64,000 nucleotides of DNA from Erodium maritimum (Eukaryota > Streptophyta > Magnoliopsida > Geraniales > Geraniaceae): assembly GCA_963921825.1 (NCBI GenBank), contig OY997593.1, positions 68,432,039 to 68,496,038 on the forward strand. The letters are read 5' to 3'. Both the position numbers and the translations under genes were made by a program. The notes beneath the pieces were generated by a model. It did not search any database and was not told where the DNA came from. It was given only the letters and a program-made list of their open reading frames with translations. Positions 11,626 through 21,996 of the stretch are shown here, piece by piece. Each line of letters opens with the position of its first letter. Positions within the stretch are counted from its first letter, which is position 1.

Positions 11626-11694
11626 CCCCCCACCCCCCCCCCCCCCCCCCCCACCCCCCCCCCCCCCCCCCCCCCCCACCCCCCCCCACCCCCC
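11626..11694 (+). repeat. poly-C tract
   Basis: About 69 bases of nearly pure C, broken only by a few single A residues. Its length in the assembly may be unreliable, and it breaks the reading frame between the ORF1 leader and the DUF4283 domain. Confidence 0.9.
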
Positions 11695-11885
11695 AATAGC
11701 CATGACCTCGCTCTGGCTCCTCCTTCACACCCTCTCTAGGGTTCCTTCCCCCTCACAAAATTAGCTTGGTTTCCCCTACTAAAGATACATGGGCTAAGGT
11801 AGTGACTACTTCCATTGGTGCCTCGGGCTCTAACCCTAGTATGGTACTACCGCTACAACGAGACCTAGCGAAGGGGTAGGCACCC

Positions 11886-12860
11886 ATGGAAGGGCTTTTT
11901 AGGACGACAATGATGGCTTTGGAGTTAGGGCATTGCCTTCCCGATCAGGCCAGGATCCCGATCATCCCGACGTGTTTCACTACTCCCGAAGGGATGATGA
12001 GAGACCGATCGAGGCATTTGGATACGTTGGAATTTGCTTCGGACGACTTGGTCTCGGATCTTCAAGCATCCCTAGCGGATCTTCATGACGGGTTATCATC
12101 ATGCTCTTTGGAAGATGACGAAGTGGTGGTTCCGTCCTCTCGGGCGACATCGACGGCCATTGCCTGCCAGCAATGGGGGATGTTGGGGAGGTTGTGGTCC
12201 CCAAAGACTCCCCGCAAGGAGACACTCCTACGTATCATTACCAACGCGTGGGGGAAGACTGTTGAGGGTCTCGTGGTCAAAGACCTAGGGCCGGGGCTGT
12301 TTGGATTCTACTTGCGGTCCCCTGAGGCTCGGTCGTGGGTCCGAGGCAACGAGCCTTGGTGCTTTGATGGACGGGCCCTGTTGTTAGGTGAATTGGATCC
12401 ATGTGCTCGGGAGATGTCAATTCTCGGTCGAGTGCAATTGTGGGAACATGCAAGGGGTCTACCGCCCCTGGTACGGACGCGGGAAATGAGTACTTCCATC
12501 GGGGACACGCTGAGAGTGTGTGTGGATGTCCCATGTGACCAGTGGGGCATGTGTTGGGGCGGCACTGTCAAAGTCCGGTTCTGGTACCTCCTTGAGAGGT
12601 CACTGCGTAGGGGACTGGTCCTTCGGTTTAAGGAGTTCCCTGAGCCGATCCATGTGGAACTCACCTGCTCAAAGCTTCCGAGCTTCTGCTACAGTTGTGG
12701 CCGGCTCGGCCATGTCTTGAAGGAATTTAAGTGGGCGGTCAAAGGATCCCCGAGGTTTGACTCCTCCTTGCTAGAATATCAGAGGGAAAAGCAGGTCAAA
12801 GCCTATGCAAGGGATTGGGGGAGGGTGACCGTTCGTCTGCTCCACCTGGCTTCGTCCTGA
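11886..12860 (+). CDS. DUF4283 / zinc-knuckle ORF1 protein of a LINE-like element
   Basis: A 324-codon open frame. Residues about 110-245 form the DUF4283 core: LLRIITNAWGK, then a GPGLFGFYL strand, then EPWCFDGRALLL, then PLVRTREMSTSIGDTLRV. This is followed by the LRRGLVLRF block and a zinc knuckle, CYSCGRLGHVLKEF, in which the final Cys of C-X2-C-X4-H-X4-C is Phe. In plant L1 elements this protein is the RNA-binding ORF1p. It lacks the usual N-terminal leader, which seems to lie in another frame upstream (11213-11542) across the poly-C tract. There is no ORF2 downstream, only 3' UTR and poly(A). Probably non-functional because of the altered knuckle. Confidence 0.6.
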   Translation: MEGLFRTTMMALELGHCLPDQARIPIIPTCFTTPEGMMRDRSRHLDTLEFASDDLVSDLQASLADLHDGLSSCSLEDDEVVVPSSRATSTAIACQQWGMLGRLWSPKTPRKETLLRIITNAWGKTVEGLVVKDLGPGLFGFYLRSPEARSWVRGNEPWCFDGRALLLGELDPCAREMSILGRVQLWEHARGLPPLVRTREMSTSIGDTLRVCVDVPCDQWGMCWGGTVKVRFWYLLERSLRRGLVLRFKEFPEPIHVELTCSKLPSFCYSCGRLGHVLKEFKWAVKGSPRFDSSLLEYQREKQVKAYARDWGRVTVRLLHLASS

Positions 12861-13689
12861 AAGGCCCCCTGGCTCTGAATAAGGCCCCTCGGACCTCCAT
12901 GCCTTCTGGTCTGGGGCCTCAGGATCTTACCAGAGTTTCCCCTGCTCAGTCCCCGGTTATCTCAGCACTGGTGGCCCCTCCACCATCCTCTAGTCAGATG
13001 AGTGGGGGAGCTTGTGAGGGCTCGGGGGAAAAGGCTGTCGGGCTTCCTGTTCCTGCTGGAGTTGGAAAGAGTATTGGAGCGCTCTAGAGATCAGCAGCTG
13101 GAGCTCCTCGGGAGGATCAAGTCAGGGCGGGAAAGCAGCCCCACCAGGAGGAATGAGAGGCCAGATGAGTATCGGGGACTGGCCCAGGGAGGGGTCCCAA
13201 GACGATGCTTTGCCTCCCATCATCACCATTACTGTTGAGGTCCCTCGGGATCCCAGTACCCCTTCCCCCTCTTTGTATTCTGTCTTTTTCCATGCAACAT
13301 CAAAATACCGCTTGTGATGGTTATGGTACTACAAGGATCAGAGAACCATTATACATCCAATCTGTCTTTTTCATCGTGGTTGGGGAGTTCTATTCCTCGA
13401 CACACGGTAATGTAATTGTATTTTTATTAATAATATTGCAACTTTTGCTAAAAAAATATATTTAAGACTTGTCAGATATAATTTAGAAAACTTATTAAAG
13501 TTTCATTGATAATTTTTTGTATAAATTAAATTTTAAAATTATAAAAACAGTCTAAAATCTAATTAGAAATTTACCACATTTTTTTTACAAAATAAATATA
13601 GACACAAACTTTAGTAAAATAATGCGGCCTTCCCAAATTCAGTGGCCTTAGACGATTGCCTTTCTTGCCAAGTGAAAAGGCTGGATCTG

Positions 13690-13817
13690 GTTTCAAGGCA
13701 GCCAAATATGAATTATTAACGATATATACATATATTTCTCTACTGTGTTTTATTGTGTGCATAGTTATATACTTTTGTTCCCATTGAATTTATAATTAAA
13801 ATATTTTTAAATTATTA
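13690..13817. other. short AT-rich spacer
   Basis: Nothing recognisable apart from the TSD of the next element at its end. Confidence 0.4.
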
Positions 13818-14637
13818 TTCTCTTAAATAACTTTTTTTTGAACGAAAGGTGCAATATTATAACTTGTTAAAAACGATTACATCGAAGCGCCTCGAGGAAC
13901 ATGCTCCTCGACCACGAAATGTCATTATGAATGAACAATGGTTCACTGAACCTTTTAGTACCAGAACCGTCGCAGACGGTATTTTGACGCCCCATGGGCA
14001 AAGGAAGAAGATGGGGAGGGGGGACGGGGTACCGAAGATCCCGAGGGACCTCAATAGTAATGATTATGGTGGGAGGCAAAGCATCGTCTAGGGACCCCTC
14101 CCAGGGCCAGTCCCTAGAGCACTGGATTCTTGTCGTCATTGACCTTGCAAAGATGAAGTCAGAAAAAATAGCAACGAACCACTCGATTAGCCATATCCAT
14201 AATCGAAAGAGGGGTCGAGGAAGGAGCAGTGGTGGAGGCCAGGGAGGAGGCGGTTTCATGGACGACGGTGACGCCTTGAGAGGCGGCAGAGGCCAGGGAG
14301 AAGGATGCGCTAGTGGCTTCAGCGGGGACGGGGGCTGATCGGGAGAGATAACCCGATACATCGGAGGCCCTGGTGAAAGCGCAACCCTAGGCAACGCGCC
14401 ACCTGAAATAGGAACCAGAGCAAGGTCGTGGTAATCCCGCGTACACGGTGACCTAGGGTTCGGAGGGAGAGGGACATGGCCGTTGCTTGGGGTGGAAGTA
14501 ACCCAGGGCCAAGAACGCCATGGTGGCGGAGAGGAGAGACCGAACCTACGTCGGGAGAGGTGGAGGCAACACCAGGGTAAGATGCGGCGAGAAATGACTG
14601 AAATCCTAGGTTTTTTTTTTGAGGGAAGTATAATTCA

Positions 14638-17600
14638 TTACTCGGAATCAATAACCAGGAGCCCCGGGATGGGGTTTGGCAATTGATTCAAATTCAGTAC
14701 AAGATGAACCCAAGTATAAGCATTATGAGCCAACTCATGTGCCACTCTATTGGTTACTCTACGAACATGGTTAACTCTCACCCCTGGTAATTGACTTAAA
14801 ATAGCCTTACAATCATCAATAATCCCCCCAACGGAGATAGCAGGCGCGCTGGATTATTGATGGCAAGAACTACTCCAAGACAGTCAGTCTCGATTGATCC
14901 TGCTAACCATTCACTGCTTCTCAACCACACCAGTGCTTCCTTGACTGCTAGAGCCTCCAAAATCTCTGGGTTAGACAAATGTGGAAAAATAAAACATCTA
15001 ATTCCCACCACTGTACCTTGGTTGTCCCTACAAATGAATCCGCCTGCTCCTCCATGTCCTGCCACCACTGCACCGTCCAAGTTCACCTTAATGGAGCCCT
15101 CGACTGGTTTGCCCCATTTGTCAGGACCAACCGGTCGAGGGACTCCAGGGAGGTGTTGATGAGACTGAGCTGCTTTCCACTCCGACTCCAGCTTCACTGC
15201 TGCCCTGAAAATAGCCTCGGCCGGAGTGGCCTTGTCATTCCAAACACGGTTCTTCTGGGCTTTCCACAGCTCCCAACAGACAACCCCGAGTAGCTCCGCC
15301 TCCTCACGAGAGCATGTCTCCCAATTGTGGGTCAACCACCCACGAATCGAATCGATCTGGCGTAAAGAAACACTCGGAACCCTACTCCACACATCAACAA
15401 CAACTGAACAGGATAGCAAAACATGGGAATCAGTCTCTTCTTCTCCACAAACCCCACAAAGTCCTGAGACATCCACCCTCCTGGTTCTAAGACAAGCCCC
15501 AGTGGGGAGTATCCCAGAAGCTCCCCTCCATAACATGTGAACGACCTTTGGGGGAACCCGTAGAGACCACAACTTCTTCCAAAACTCATCCCTGCTATTC
15601 GGGCCCCACCTTCCTGCAACTGCCTGAATCTCCCTGTAAACCAATTTCACAGAATAAATACCATCACAAGTACCTTTCCAGAACCAAGTATCAGTGTCCC
15701 GCCCCGAATTGAGGGGGACCTTAAGTACCCGCCTCAGCATCTCTCTCGGAGAGTACCCGCTGGATAAACTCCACATTCCACTCCCTTCTGCCTGGCCAAA
15801 ACAGTCTGCTAACCGTCCAAAACTCCATTGGGGCGTCCACATCCACCAAGTAACCGGACGCCGACTCAGCCCAAGGAGCTCCGGTGAGGAAAGTCTGATC
15901 TCCCGACCCGATACTTCTGCGGACACCTCTTCTAACCACATCCTGGGCGGCCATAATGCTATTCCAGATGGGGCTCGAATTTGGTTTCCTCAGAGCGTGT
16001 ATAAAATCTGTCATGGGATAATATTTCGCCTTCAAAACTCTACTGACAAGGCTCTCCGGATTCGACATCAACCTCCAACCTTGCTTACCTAGCAGCGCAA
16101 GATTAAAATCATGCAGATGTTTAAAACTCAAACCACCCTGCAGTTTATGATCACATAATGCACCCCACCTACGCCACTTAATGCCCGAACCTGTCTTGGT
16201 GTTATGAGACCACCAAAACCTGTTCATAATTACCTCAATCTCTCGAATCAATGAAACAGGTAATAGGTGAACACTCATTGAGTACATAGGGAGGGCTTGT
16301 ATAACAGATTTTAACAAAACTTCCTTACCAGCCTTGCTTAGTAAAAGTTCGTCCCAGCTTGTCAATCTGCGGGAAATACGATCTTTGATGTACCTGAACG
16401 CCTTATATCTGCTTCTCCCTATCACTGCCGGGAGTCCCAAGTACGACCCCACATCCACAACCTGCGACATTCCCAAAATACCTTCCACCCCTTCTTTTCT
16501 AGCCGGTAATGTATTAGGACTAAAAGATATCGACGACTTTTGGGCGTTGATTTGTTGCCCCGAAGCCCTCTCATACCGTACCAACACTTCCCTCCAGGCC
16601 TCCGCTTCCTCCTCATTCTCCTTTCCGAAGAAAAAGCTATCGTCTGCAAAAAAACAAGTGAGTAATAGGGGGAGCATCCCTTACTACTCTAGTACCAGTA
16701 ATCAACCCCCGTTGTTCATAAATTGTAATTAAACGGGAAATTCCTTCTGCACAAACGATAAACAAGTATGGGGATAGAGGATCACCCTGTCTGATTCCCC
16801 GTCCCGGCCTAATGGGTCCCAACCTTCTCCCTTCTGTGGAAATCCATAACTGGGGAGACCGAACACAGGACATGATCAATCCCACCCACTTGGCAGAAAA
16901 ACCCATACGGTTTAACACCCTTTCCAAGTAACCCCAGTCCACCCGGTCATAAGCTTTCCTCATATCAACTTTCATAGCCATCTGTCCAGCCTGACCCTGT
17001 CTCTTATTCCTCTGATAATGTAGTACCTCTCCTGAAATGATGATGTTATCGGTGATCAGTCGACCTTTCAGGAAGGCACTCTGAGAGTCCGAGATAGAGA
17101 CCTGTAAGATACCTGTCATTCTGTTCACAATAACCTTGGATATTATTTTGTAAACCACATTACACAACGCTATTGGACGAAATTAAGCCATAGTCGCAGG
17201 TCGTATAACTTTTGGAATTAAAACCAAATTAGTTCCGTTTAAAACAGAGGGAACAGAACCTGATTCAAAAGCCTGCTGCACCACCCGGAGTAAGTGGGGA
17301 TGAAGTACTGACCAATATCTCTGGAAAAAACCCGGGTTGAAACCGTCAGGCCCCGGGGCTTTTAGGGGCATCATACTAAACATAGCTGTCCTCACTTCCA
17401 TCAGAGTAACCGGCCGAAGTAGGTCCTCATTATGGACGTCTGTAACCGTCTGAGGTACCAGTTGACTCACATCATCTTCAACTTCAGACTCCTGCAGGAA
17501 TAAACCCTCAAAATACTGAATCATAACCTCCTCCAGGCCCTTCCCCCACTCCCTCTGAATACCACTGTCATCTGTCAACTTCACAATCCGGTTTCTTCTT

Positions 17601-18691
17601 CTGCGCGCAGAACACTTTGCTTGGAAGTACCTAGTGTTCCTGTCTCCCGAATTGTGCCAGTGTTGTTTGGCCCGTTGCTTCCACCTATCATCTCTCTGGG
17701 CCAAAAGAAGTGTCAACTGACCCCTGAGGTAATGAACTCTGTCACCACTAACTTGATCCCATCTCCCCTTTAGTCTATTCATTTCCTCCTGGCAATCCCG
17801 AATACGTTTGTTCAGTGTATCAGGATTGGCATTCGCCCACTTACTGAGCTCCCCCGCCGTGTATTTCAGTCTGTCATGAATACCCAAATCATTCTCCTCC
17901 TCCCAAACACGTCTGATCACCTGCTCACATTCGGGTTCTCTTGTCCAACCCTCTTCAAACCTGAAACAGCGGGATCTCCAACCTATTTCCTCCTTCTTCC
18001 CAATTACCCAGATAGGGGTGTGGTCAGATGTTGACAGACCCCCATTGAGTAATAAGGTGTCCGGGTATAACTCATCCCAGCGCCTATTGGATGTAGCACG
18101 ATCCAACTGTGTTTCCACCCTCTCTGGGCTGTTCCTTCCCCTCTCCCAGGTGTACCGGTACCCTGTTATGGGGATATCACGCAGACCACTATCCATCAGA
18201 GCTTGACCAAAACCAACCTGCAACTGTCTTGGGTACAAATTTCTTCCTCTCGTATCTGCATCAGAAAGGGTATTGTTAAAATCACCAAGAACAACCCACG
18301 GAAGATCCTCCTGTTCACTTAGTCTGCGTAACAAATCCCATGTCTCCTTCCTCTTGTCTCTTCTCGGTTTCCCATACAAACCAGTCACCCGAACCTGCAC
18401 ACCTTCATCATTAACTGTAAGGAGATCAATATGTGACTTTGAGAAAGTTCTCAGCATACCGTCCTCCCTATTTGCCCAAAACATGGCAATACCACCTCCT
18501 CCATTTCTGCTATTCACTGCAAAAGATCCACCCATACCCATCATCCTGCTCATATGATCAATCAATGCTTTCTGACACTTAGTTTCAGATAGAAAGACGA
18601 TCTCGGGTCGCTTTCGAGCTACAAGCTCGACAAGGAACTGTTGCGCCCAGGGGTTCCCAAGCCCCCGGCAGTTCCAAGCAAGCAGCCTCAT
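14638..18691 (-). pseudogene. LINE ORF2: endonuclease - reverse transcriptase - RNase H (broken)
   Basis: Begins at ATG 18691. Residues 1-230 are an APE-type endonuclease (LAWNCRGLG, SETKC, GDFNNTL, STSDHTP). Reverse transcriptase follows (PGPDGFNPGFFQ, NMTGIL-type RT blocks, RIRQGDPLSPYLF, a FADD catalytic motif), then a zf-RVT-like CGVC...H...C segment and a plant-L1 RNase H domain (VNLDGAV, ICRDNQG, EALAVKEAL, ETDC). It is interrupted by an in-frame TAA at 17183-17185, an extra T in a T7 run just before FADD (about 16650), a lost GA in a GA repeat (about 15750) and a shift near 14840. The likely original stop is at 14638-14640. The RNase H domain agrees with the archaeal-type RNase H known in many plant L1s. 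Confidence 0.88.
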
Positions 18692-20166
18692 TTGGATTGG
18701 CGGGGTTGCTTGGCAACCCTCGCCATGTCCATCGGCTCAACGATTTGGGAATCAGGGACCAGGATAGTCCCAGAACTCCCCTTCTGATCACCGGTAATAC
18801 CCCGTTTCGTACCCGACCTCGAAGCTTCCTCTTCTCCTAGGGCCGAGCTGCTACGAGAATGACTCGCCCTGGGACTCCCCAATCTCCTGAATCTTCTGAG
18901 AGCCTTGACACGCCCATCAACCTGCACATTTGTTTCTGCCACCAAATGCTCAGAAGCTAAACATAAGTCGTCACCATCAACATGCACATTTGTTTCATCA
19001 ACATGCACATTTGTTTCTGCCACCAAATGCTCAGAAGCTAGCCATAAGTCATCACCATCAACATGCACATTTGTTTCTCCCGTACGCTGGACCTCCAAAG
19101 GAATCTTATTCAAGTCCATTGCTCCAATTGTATTCACTGGTATTTCAGCAAGGGTACGGTTTGGAGGATTGGCTTTTGACGTCGTCCGAGATACGTTGTC
19201 CACAACCTCTTCCCTCCGGTTTGAATTCTTGTTCTGCATTTGTCCGGTTGCGGACCTCCCTTCCTCCTCAGAGTAAACTACTGCGGCACATTCCTCACGT
19301 CCAAATCTCCCTAGAGCCAAGTGCTCCATGAAGTTCACATCACTTTCTCCATTGCTTCTCTGCATCGAACTGGGTGGACTCGACTTGGACTGAGTCGTGC
19401 GCCTGGCCAGCAGATTAGCACGCATGAAATCACCATAGGGTAGTGTTTCCGGCTCCTGCCCTGGCTCAATATACTCACACTCTTTCACTGTGTGACTTAT
19501 CCGAGCGCAACCGTAGCAAAAGTCTTGCAGGCGTTCGTATCGCAATTCCACCCAAGTGGCATCCTCAGTCTCTTCCAGCCGTAATTTGATCCTCCTCCTC
19601 AGTGGCTTGTTGATGTCCCACCGGATCCGAACACGCAGGAACTCCTCCCCCGAGCGTCCGTCCTCATTGCAATCAGCTTCGATGTATCGGCCAAGCACGT
19701 TACCAATCCTCTTCCCCACCGTCTCCGACCTGGCGATAAACGGCAATTTATGCATCTGAACCCACAATAATACCTCATCAAAAACAATACTCTCCGGTTG
19801 CACAGACGTATTGAAAACTTTCAGCAAGAGAAGCGATTTGTTGAACCACCACGGTCCGAGCTCCAACACCCGAAGGTTCGCCCTCTCCGTTGGGAAGAAG
19901 AAGCCAAAAACTCTCGGAGCTATGGTCTCCACTTTCAGTGCCGGTTCATTCCAGATCTTCTTCAGAATTTCGGCGAAGATCTTCTTATTGAAACCCTTGC
20001 GAGACAACAACTTTCCGGCGAGCCCGTGTTTGAACGCCTCGCCTCCTCCACGTAGTTCGCTCGCCGGGATAACAACCTCCTCCTCCTCTTCAATCGCAAT
20101 ACTACCAAGCCTCTCCTCCAAATCAACTATTCCTTGGTCTCTGCTCTGCGTTTGATTCGGTTCCAT
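18688..20166 (-). CDS. LINE ORF1: DUF4283 and zinc-knuckle RNA-binding protein
   Basis: An intact 492-codon frame from ATG 20166. After an acidic N-terminus, residues about 45-215 form the DUF4283 core (LLSRKGFNKK, FFFPTERANLRVL, GPWWFNKSLLLL, PFIARSETVGKRIG, PLRRRIKLRL). A complete zinc knuckle follows at about 240 (CYGCARISHTVKEC; C-X2-C-X4-H-X4-C). The C-terminal half is low complexity, with a Gln/Ser-rich stretch and a tandem repeat of ETNVHVDGDD/LASEHLVA blocks encoded by 18930-19080. It is expected to coat the LINE RNA. Its TGA stop (18690-18688) overlaps the ORF2 ATG (18691-18689) in a 4-nt ATGA, which points to termination-reinitiation for ORF2. Confidence 0.9.
   Translation of the reverse strand: MEPNQTQSRDQGIVDLEERLGSIAIEEEEEVVIPASELRGGGEAFKHGLAGKLLSRKGFNKKIFAEILKKIWNEPALKVETIAPRVFGFFFPTERANLRVLELGPWWFNKSLLLLKVFNTSVQPESIVFDEVLLWVQMHKLPFIARSETVGKRIGNVLGRYIEADCNEDGRSGEEFLRVRIRWDINKPLRRRIKLRLEETEDATWVELRYERLQDFCYGCARISHTVKECEYIEPGQEPETLPYGDFMRANLLARRTTQSKSSPPSSMQRSNGESDVNFMEHLALGRFGREECAAVVYSEEEGRSATGQMQNKNSNRREEVVDNVSRTTSKANPPNRTLAEIPVNTIGAMDLNKIPLEVQRTGETNVHVDGDDLWLASEHLVAETNVHVDETNVHVDGDDLCLASEHLVAETNVQVDGRVKALRRFRRLGSPRASHSRSSSALGEEEASRSGTKRGITGDQKGSSGTILVPDSQIVEPMDMARVAKQPRQSK
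18930..19080 (-). repeat. tandem repeat within LINE ORF1
   Basis: A unit containing CATCAACATGCACATTTG and a CCACCAAATGCTCAGAAGCTA block is repeated twice, plus extra copies of the first part. In protein this gives repeated NVHVD and LASEHLVAE blocks. The repeat keeps the reading frame. Confidence 0.8.
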
Positions 20167-20455
20167 GTTCGCAGATGGATGCGACAGTTGCTTCGATCAC
20201 GCACAAACCAAACTCACCGGACAGAAGCGCCGGCGCCGTCTTTGCACGCTCTCCCAAAAGTAAAGCGGCAAAACCCTAGGACTTCAGCTCCAAAAATTTC
20301 GGAACGAAGTTTTTGACTTAGCTTGATTTGTACACTGAAATCCTAGGTTTATTCTCCATTGAAGGCGTAAACCCTAGCAGAACTCAAAGTATAATCGTAC
20401 CAAGTTTTTTTTCCTCCTGCATGATTAAACCTCTTTGTCCTTCTCTTAAATAACT

Positions 20456-21177
20456 AATTTGGTACAGCCAATCAACTGATGATGTTCTTGTCTTCTTCTA
20501 CACATGAATCAATATTGACATTTTCAATAGTGTGCATGCTATTATTTTCGGATATGATGACTAAAGAGTCCTAGGCTTAAACATTCATAACCTGCACCAT
20601 CAGAAGACCGGACGACAGAGATCCAAATAATTAGAGAATATGAATGAGTTAGAGTTGAGGGTATATCTGTAAGTCCACCTTTCTGTTTTAATTTCATGAT
20701 ATTAATTCAATATTACTTTTATTGATTGGTAATACATCTTCTATTGTAAATTTGTAATCTTTTATTTTTTATGATATTTGACTTACTAACGACAAAATTG
20801 TCTTGTAAAATTAGAGCACCCACCACATTGGGGTCGATTTTACATGGTCGAGTCGAACTTGATGTGGGACCAATTCGGGTTAATTTGCAGGATCAAATCG
20901 AAACTAAATAGCCAGAAAGGTTGAGAAAAGTAGAGAAAAATAAACAAGTAAGTCTAATCCCAAGTTTACATCATCAATGGAATCTTCGACTCAAAGACAA
21001 AAAATCATAGAGTCGAAGAAGAAAAACTATTTTTTCTCCATTTTTCGTTCATTCCGTTATATCTGGTCTTATAATATTTTTTTTCCCGAACATCGTTGTA
21101 TCGATAACGAATCAAAATATTATTTGAATCGTAAACCCAATCCGTAAAAATAAATATTAAAACAACATGTACAGTTC
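20456..21177. other. intergenic DNA 3' of the PR-1 gene
   Basis: AT-rich with no reading frame of note. The PR-1 transcript must end here, but no single polyadenylation signal stands out. Confidence 0.5.
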
Positions 21178-21705
21178 CTAATAAGGTCTCTCCCCCACGA
21201 CATTACCATGAGGATAATACTCACAAACAACAAAAGCATCACCACTCGAACACTTGATCTTGGCGCACCCGACCTTGACCGTCTTCCTCCAAACCAGCTG
21301 CGTGTAGTGAAGGCACTCCTTGTTCGCCATGCACCTACCGCTCTTGTAGTCGTAGTAGGCCTCTTGCACCGCCCACGCCGCCACCGCCTCCGCCGCCTTC
21401 CACCGCCCCCCTTGCCCCCAAAACATGTTCTCACCGTAATCGCCGCTCGAGTGCACCAACGCACAGTCCCCTCTCCTCTTGTTCGCGTACCATTTCGCGT
21501 ACTTGGCCAACCCGGCGCTCCATTTGAGGGAAGGAAGGTTGTGTCGCGCTCTCACTCTGTTGTGTGCGCTGAGGAACTGAGAGTTTACGGAAGCTGAGCT
21601 CGAGATCATGGCGCGACGGGGGCTCGTTGATTCGATTCGATCGAGTAGGAGGAAGGCGAGGAGGAGGGTGAGGATGAAGTTGGATTGAGGAGTGTTGGAA
21701 GCCAT
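21178..21705 (-). CDS. PR1-like: pathogenesis-related protein 1 (CAP/SCP secreted protein)
   Basis: A 175-codon intronless gene, the usual PR-1 layout. Residues 1 to about 27 are a signal peptide (hydrophobic ILTLLLAFLLL), so the protein enters the secretory pathway and is probably apoplastic. The CAP domain has the conserved blocks LSAHNRVRARH, GENMFWG, HYTQLVW and a final VVCEYYPHGNVVGERPY with six cysteines (GDC, GRC, KEC, VGC, IKC, VVC) for three disulfides. The last 11 residues, PHGNVVGERPY, fit the PxGNxxxxxPY pattern of the CAPE immune peptide, though the preceding motif is CEYY and not CNYx. PR-1 proteins bind sterols and are defence-induced. A TATA box lies about 55 bp upstream. It is complete and looks functional. 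Confidence 0.93.
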   Translation of the reverse strand: MASNTPQSNFILTLLLAFLLLDRIESTSPRRAMISSSASVNSQFLSAHNRVRARHNLPSLKWSAGLAKYAKWYANKRRGDCALVHSSGDYGENMFWGQGGRWKAAEAVAAWAVQEAYYDYKSGRCMANKECLHYTQLVWRKTVKVGCAKIKCSSGDAFVVCEYYPHGNVVGERPY

Positions 21706-21758
21706 ATTAGGGTTCTTGGGGTTTGTTGTTGTGTTGTGTTTTGTTTTGGTTGCATGGG

Positions 21759-21767
21759 TTTTTATAG
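21759..21767 (-). promoter_or_regulatory. TATA box of the PR-1 gene
   Basis: On the minus strand it reads CTATAAAAA, 54 bp before the ATG at 21705. That leaves a short leader of about 25 nt if transcription starts about 30 bp downstream of the box. Confidence 0.7.
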
Positions 21768-21996
21768 GGGATTTTGAGGATGATGTTTGGTGTGGGTATG
21801 GAACAATGATTGGCTCCTAAATTGAAGGCTGAGAACATGTGATCAATGATAGGAAATGGAAATGATGTACCTAACTAATCATTTCTGTCCTTGATGTAAA
21901 TATATGGATCGTGTGAAGTAATGTCAAGAACGTCCAATATTTTATTAGCATGTGGTATTTTCTTTTTAAGGTCAATTATTATATAGGGATTACAAT

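Larger units (their letters stand above)
11185..13453 (+). mobile_element. ORF1-only LINE-like element, copy C
   Basis: A plus-strand element that starts with a pyrimidine-rich leader, holds the DUF4283 reading frame at 11886-12860 and ends in an AT-rich tail with TTAATAATATTGC followed by a seven-A run at 13447-13453. The region after the ORF (13170-13345) matches the same region of copy D, inverted, block for block: GGACTGGCC, GACGATGCTTTGCCTCCC and GAGGTCCCTCGGGATC. No clear TSD was found. It has no endonuclease or reverse transcriptase. Confidence 0.65.
9313..13689. mobile_element. decayed hAT element, split by two later insertions
   Basis: The left end reads CAGGGCCGGTTC, a typical plant hAT terminus. 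The right end, reverse-complemented, reads CAGATCCAGCC and continues with CTTAAG/CTAAGG-type GGCC blocks also seen at the left (GCCTTAAGCGAG against TCTAAGGCCACTG). The hAT-derived DNA is only 9313-9836 and about 13454-13689; the middle is a Mutator-like MITE and an ORF1-only retroelement. The 8-bp flanks (ATGGAGAC and GTTTCAAG) do not match, so the right boundary is uncertain. No transposase remains. Confidence 0.45.
14614..20333 (-). mobile_element. nearly full-length plant L1-type LINE
   Basis: The exact 17-bp TSD ACTGAAATCCTAGGTTT lies at 14597-14613 and 20334-20350, with poly(A) seen as poly-T at 14611-14620. The order on the minus strand is 5' UTR (20167-20333, with CTAGGGTTTT), ORF1, ORF2 (endonuclease, reverse transcriptase, zf-RVT region, RNase H), a short 3' UTR and poly(A). 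The element inserted into copy D. ORF1 is intact; ORF2 has about four inactivating changes, which suggests a moderately young copy. Confidence 0.92.
13833..20440 (-). mobile_element. ORF1-derived non-autonomous retroelement, copy D, split by a full LINE
   Basis: The exact 15-bp TSD TTCTCTTAAATAACT lies at 13818-13832 and 20441-20455. Poly-T at 13832-13839 marks the 3' end. Without the LINE inserted in it (14614-20350) the element is only about 0.87 kb: a 3' block matching copy C, a short GC-rich stretch and a 5' leader with CTAGGGTTT on the sense strand (20369-20377). It appears internally deleted and encodes no protein, yet it has all the marks of a retrotransposition event. Confidence 0.85.

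Noticed and set aside
11539-11739. Proline-rich frame over the poly-C tract
   Set aside because: It is only the translation of a homopolymer.
9305-13697. An 8-bp TSD for the decayed hAT
   Set aside because: The flanks ATGGAGAC and GTTTCAAG do not match, so the element is kept only at modest confidence.
14857-19331. Several plus-strand frames of 60-133 codons
   Set aside because: All are antisense shadows of the LINE ORF1 and ORF2.
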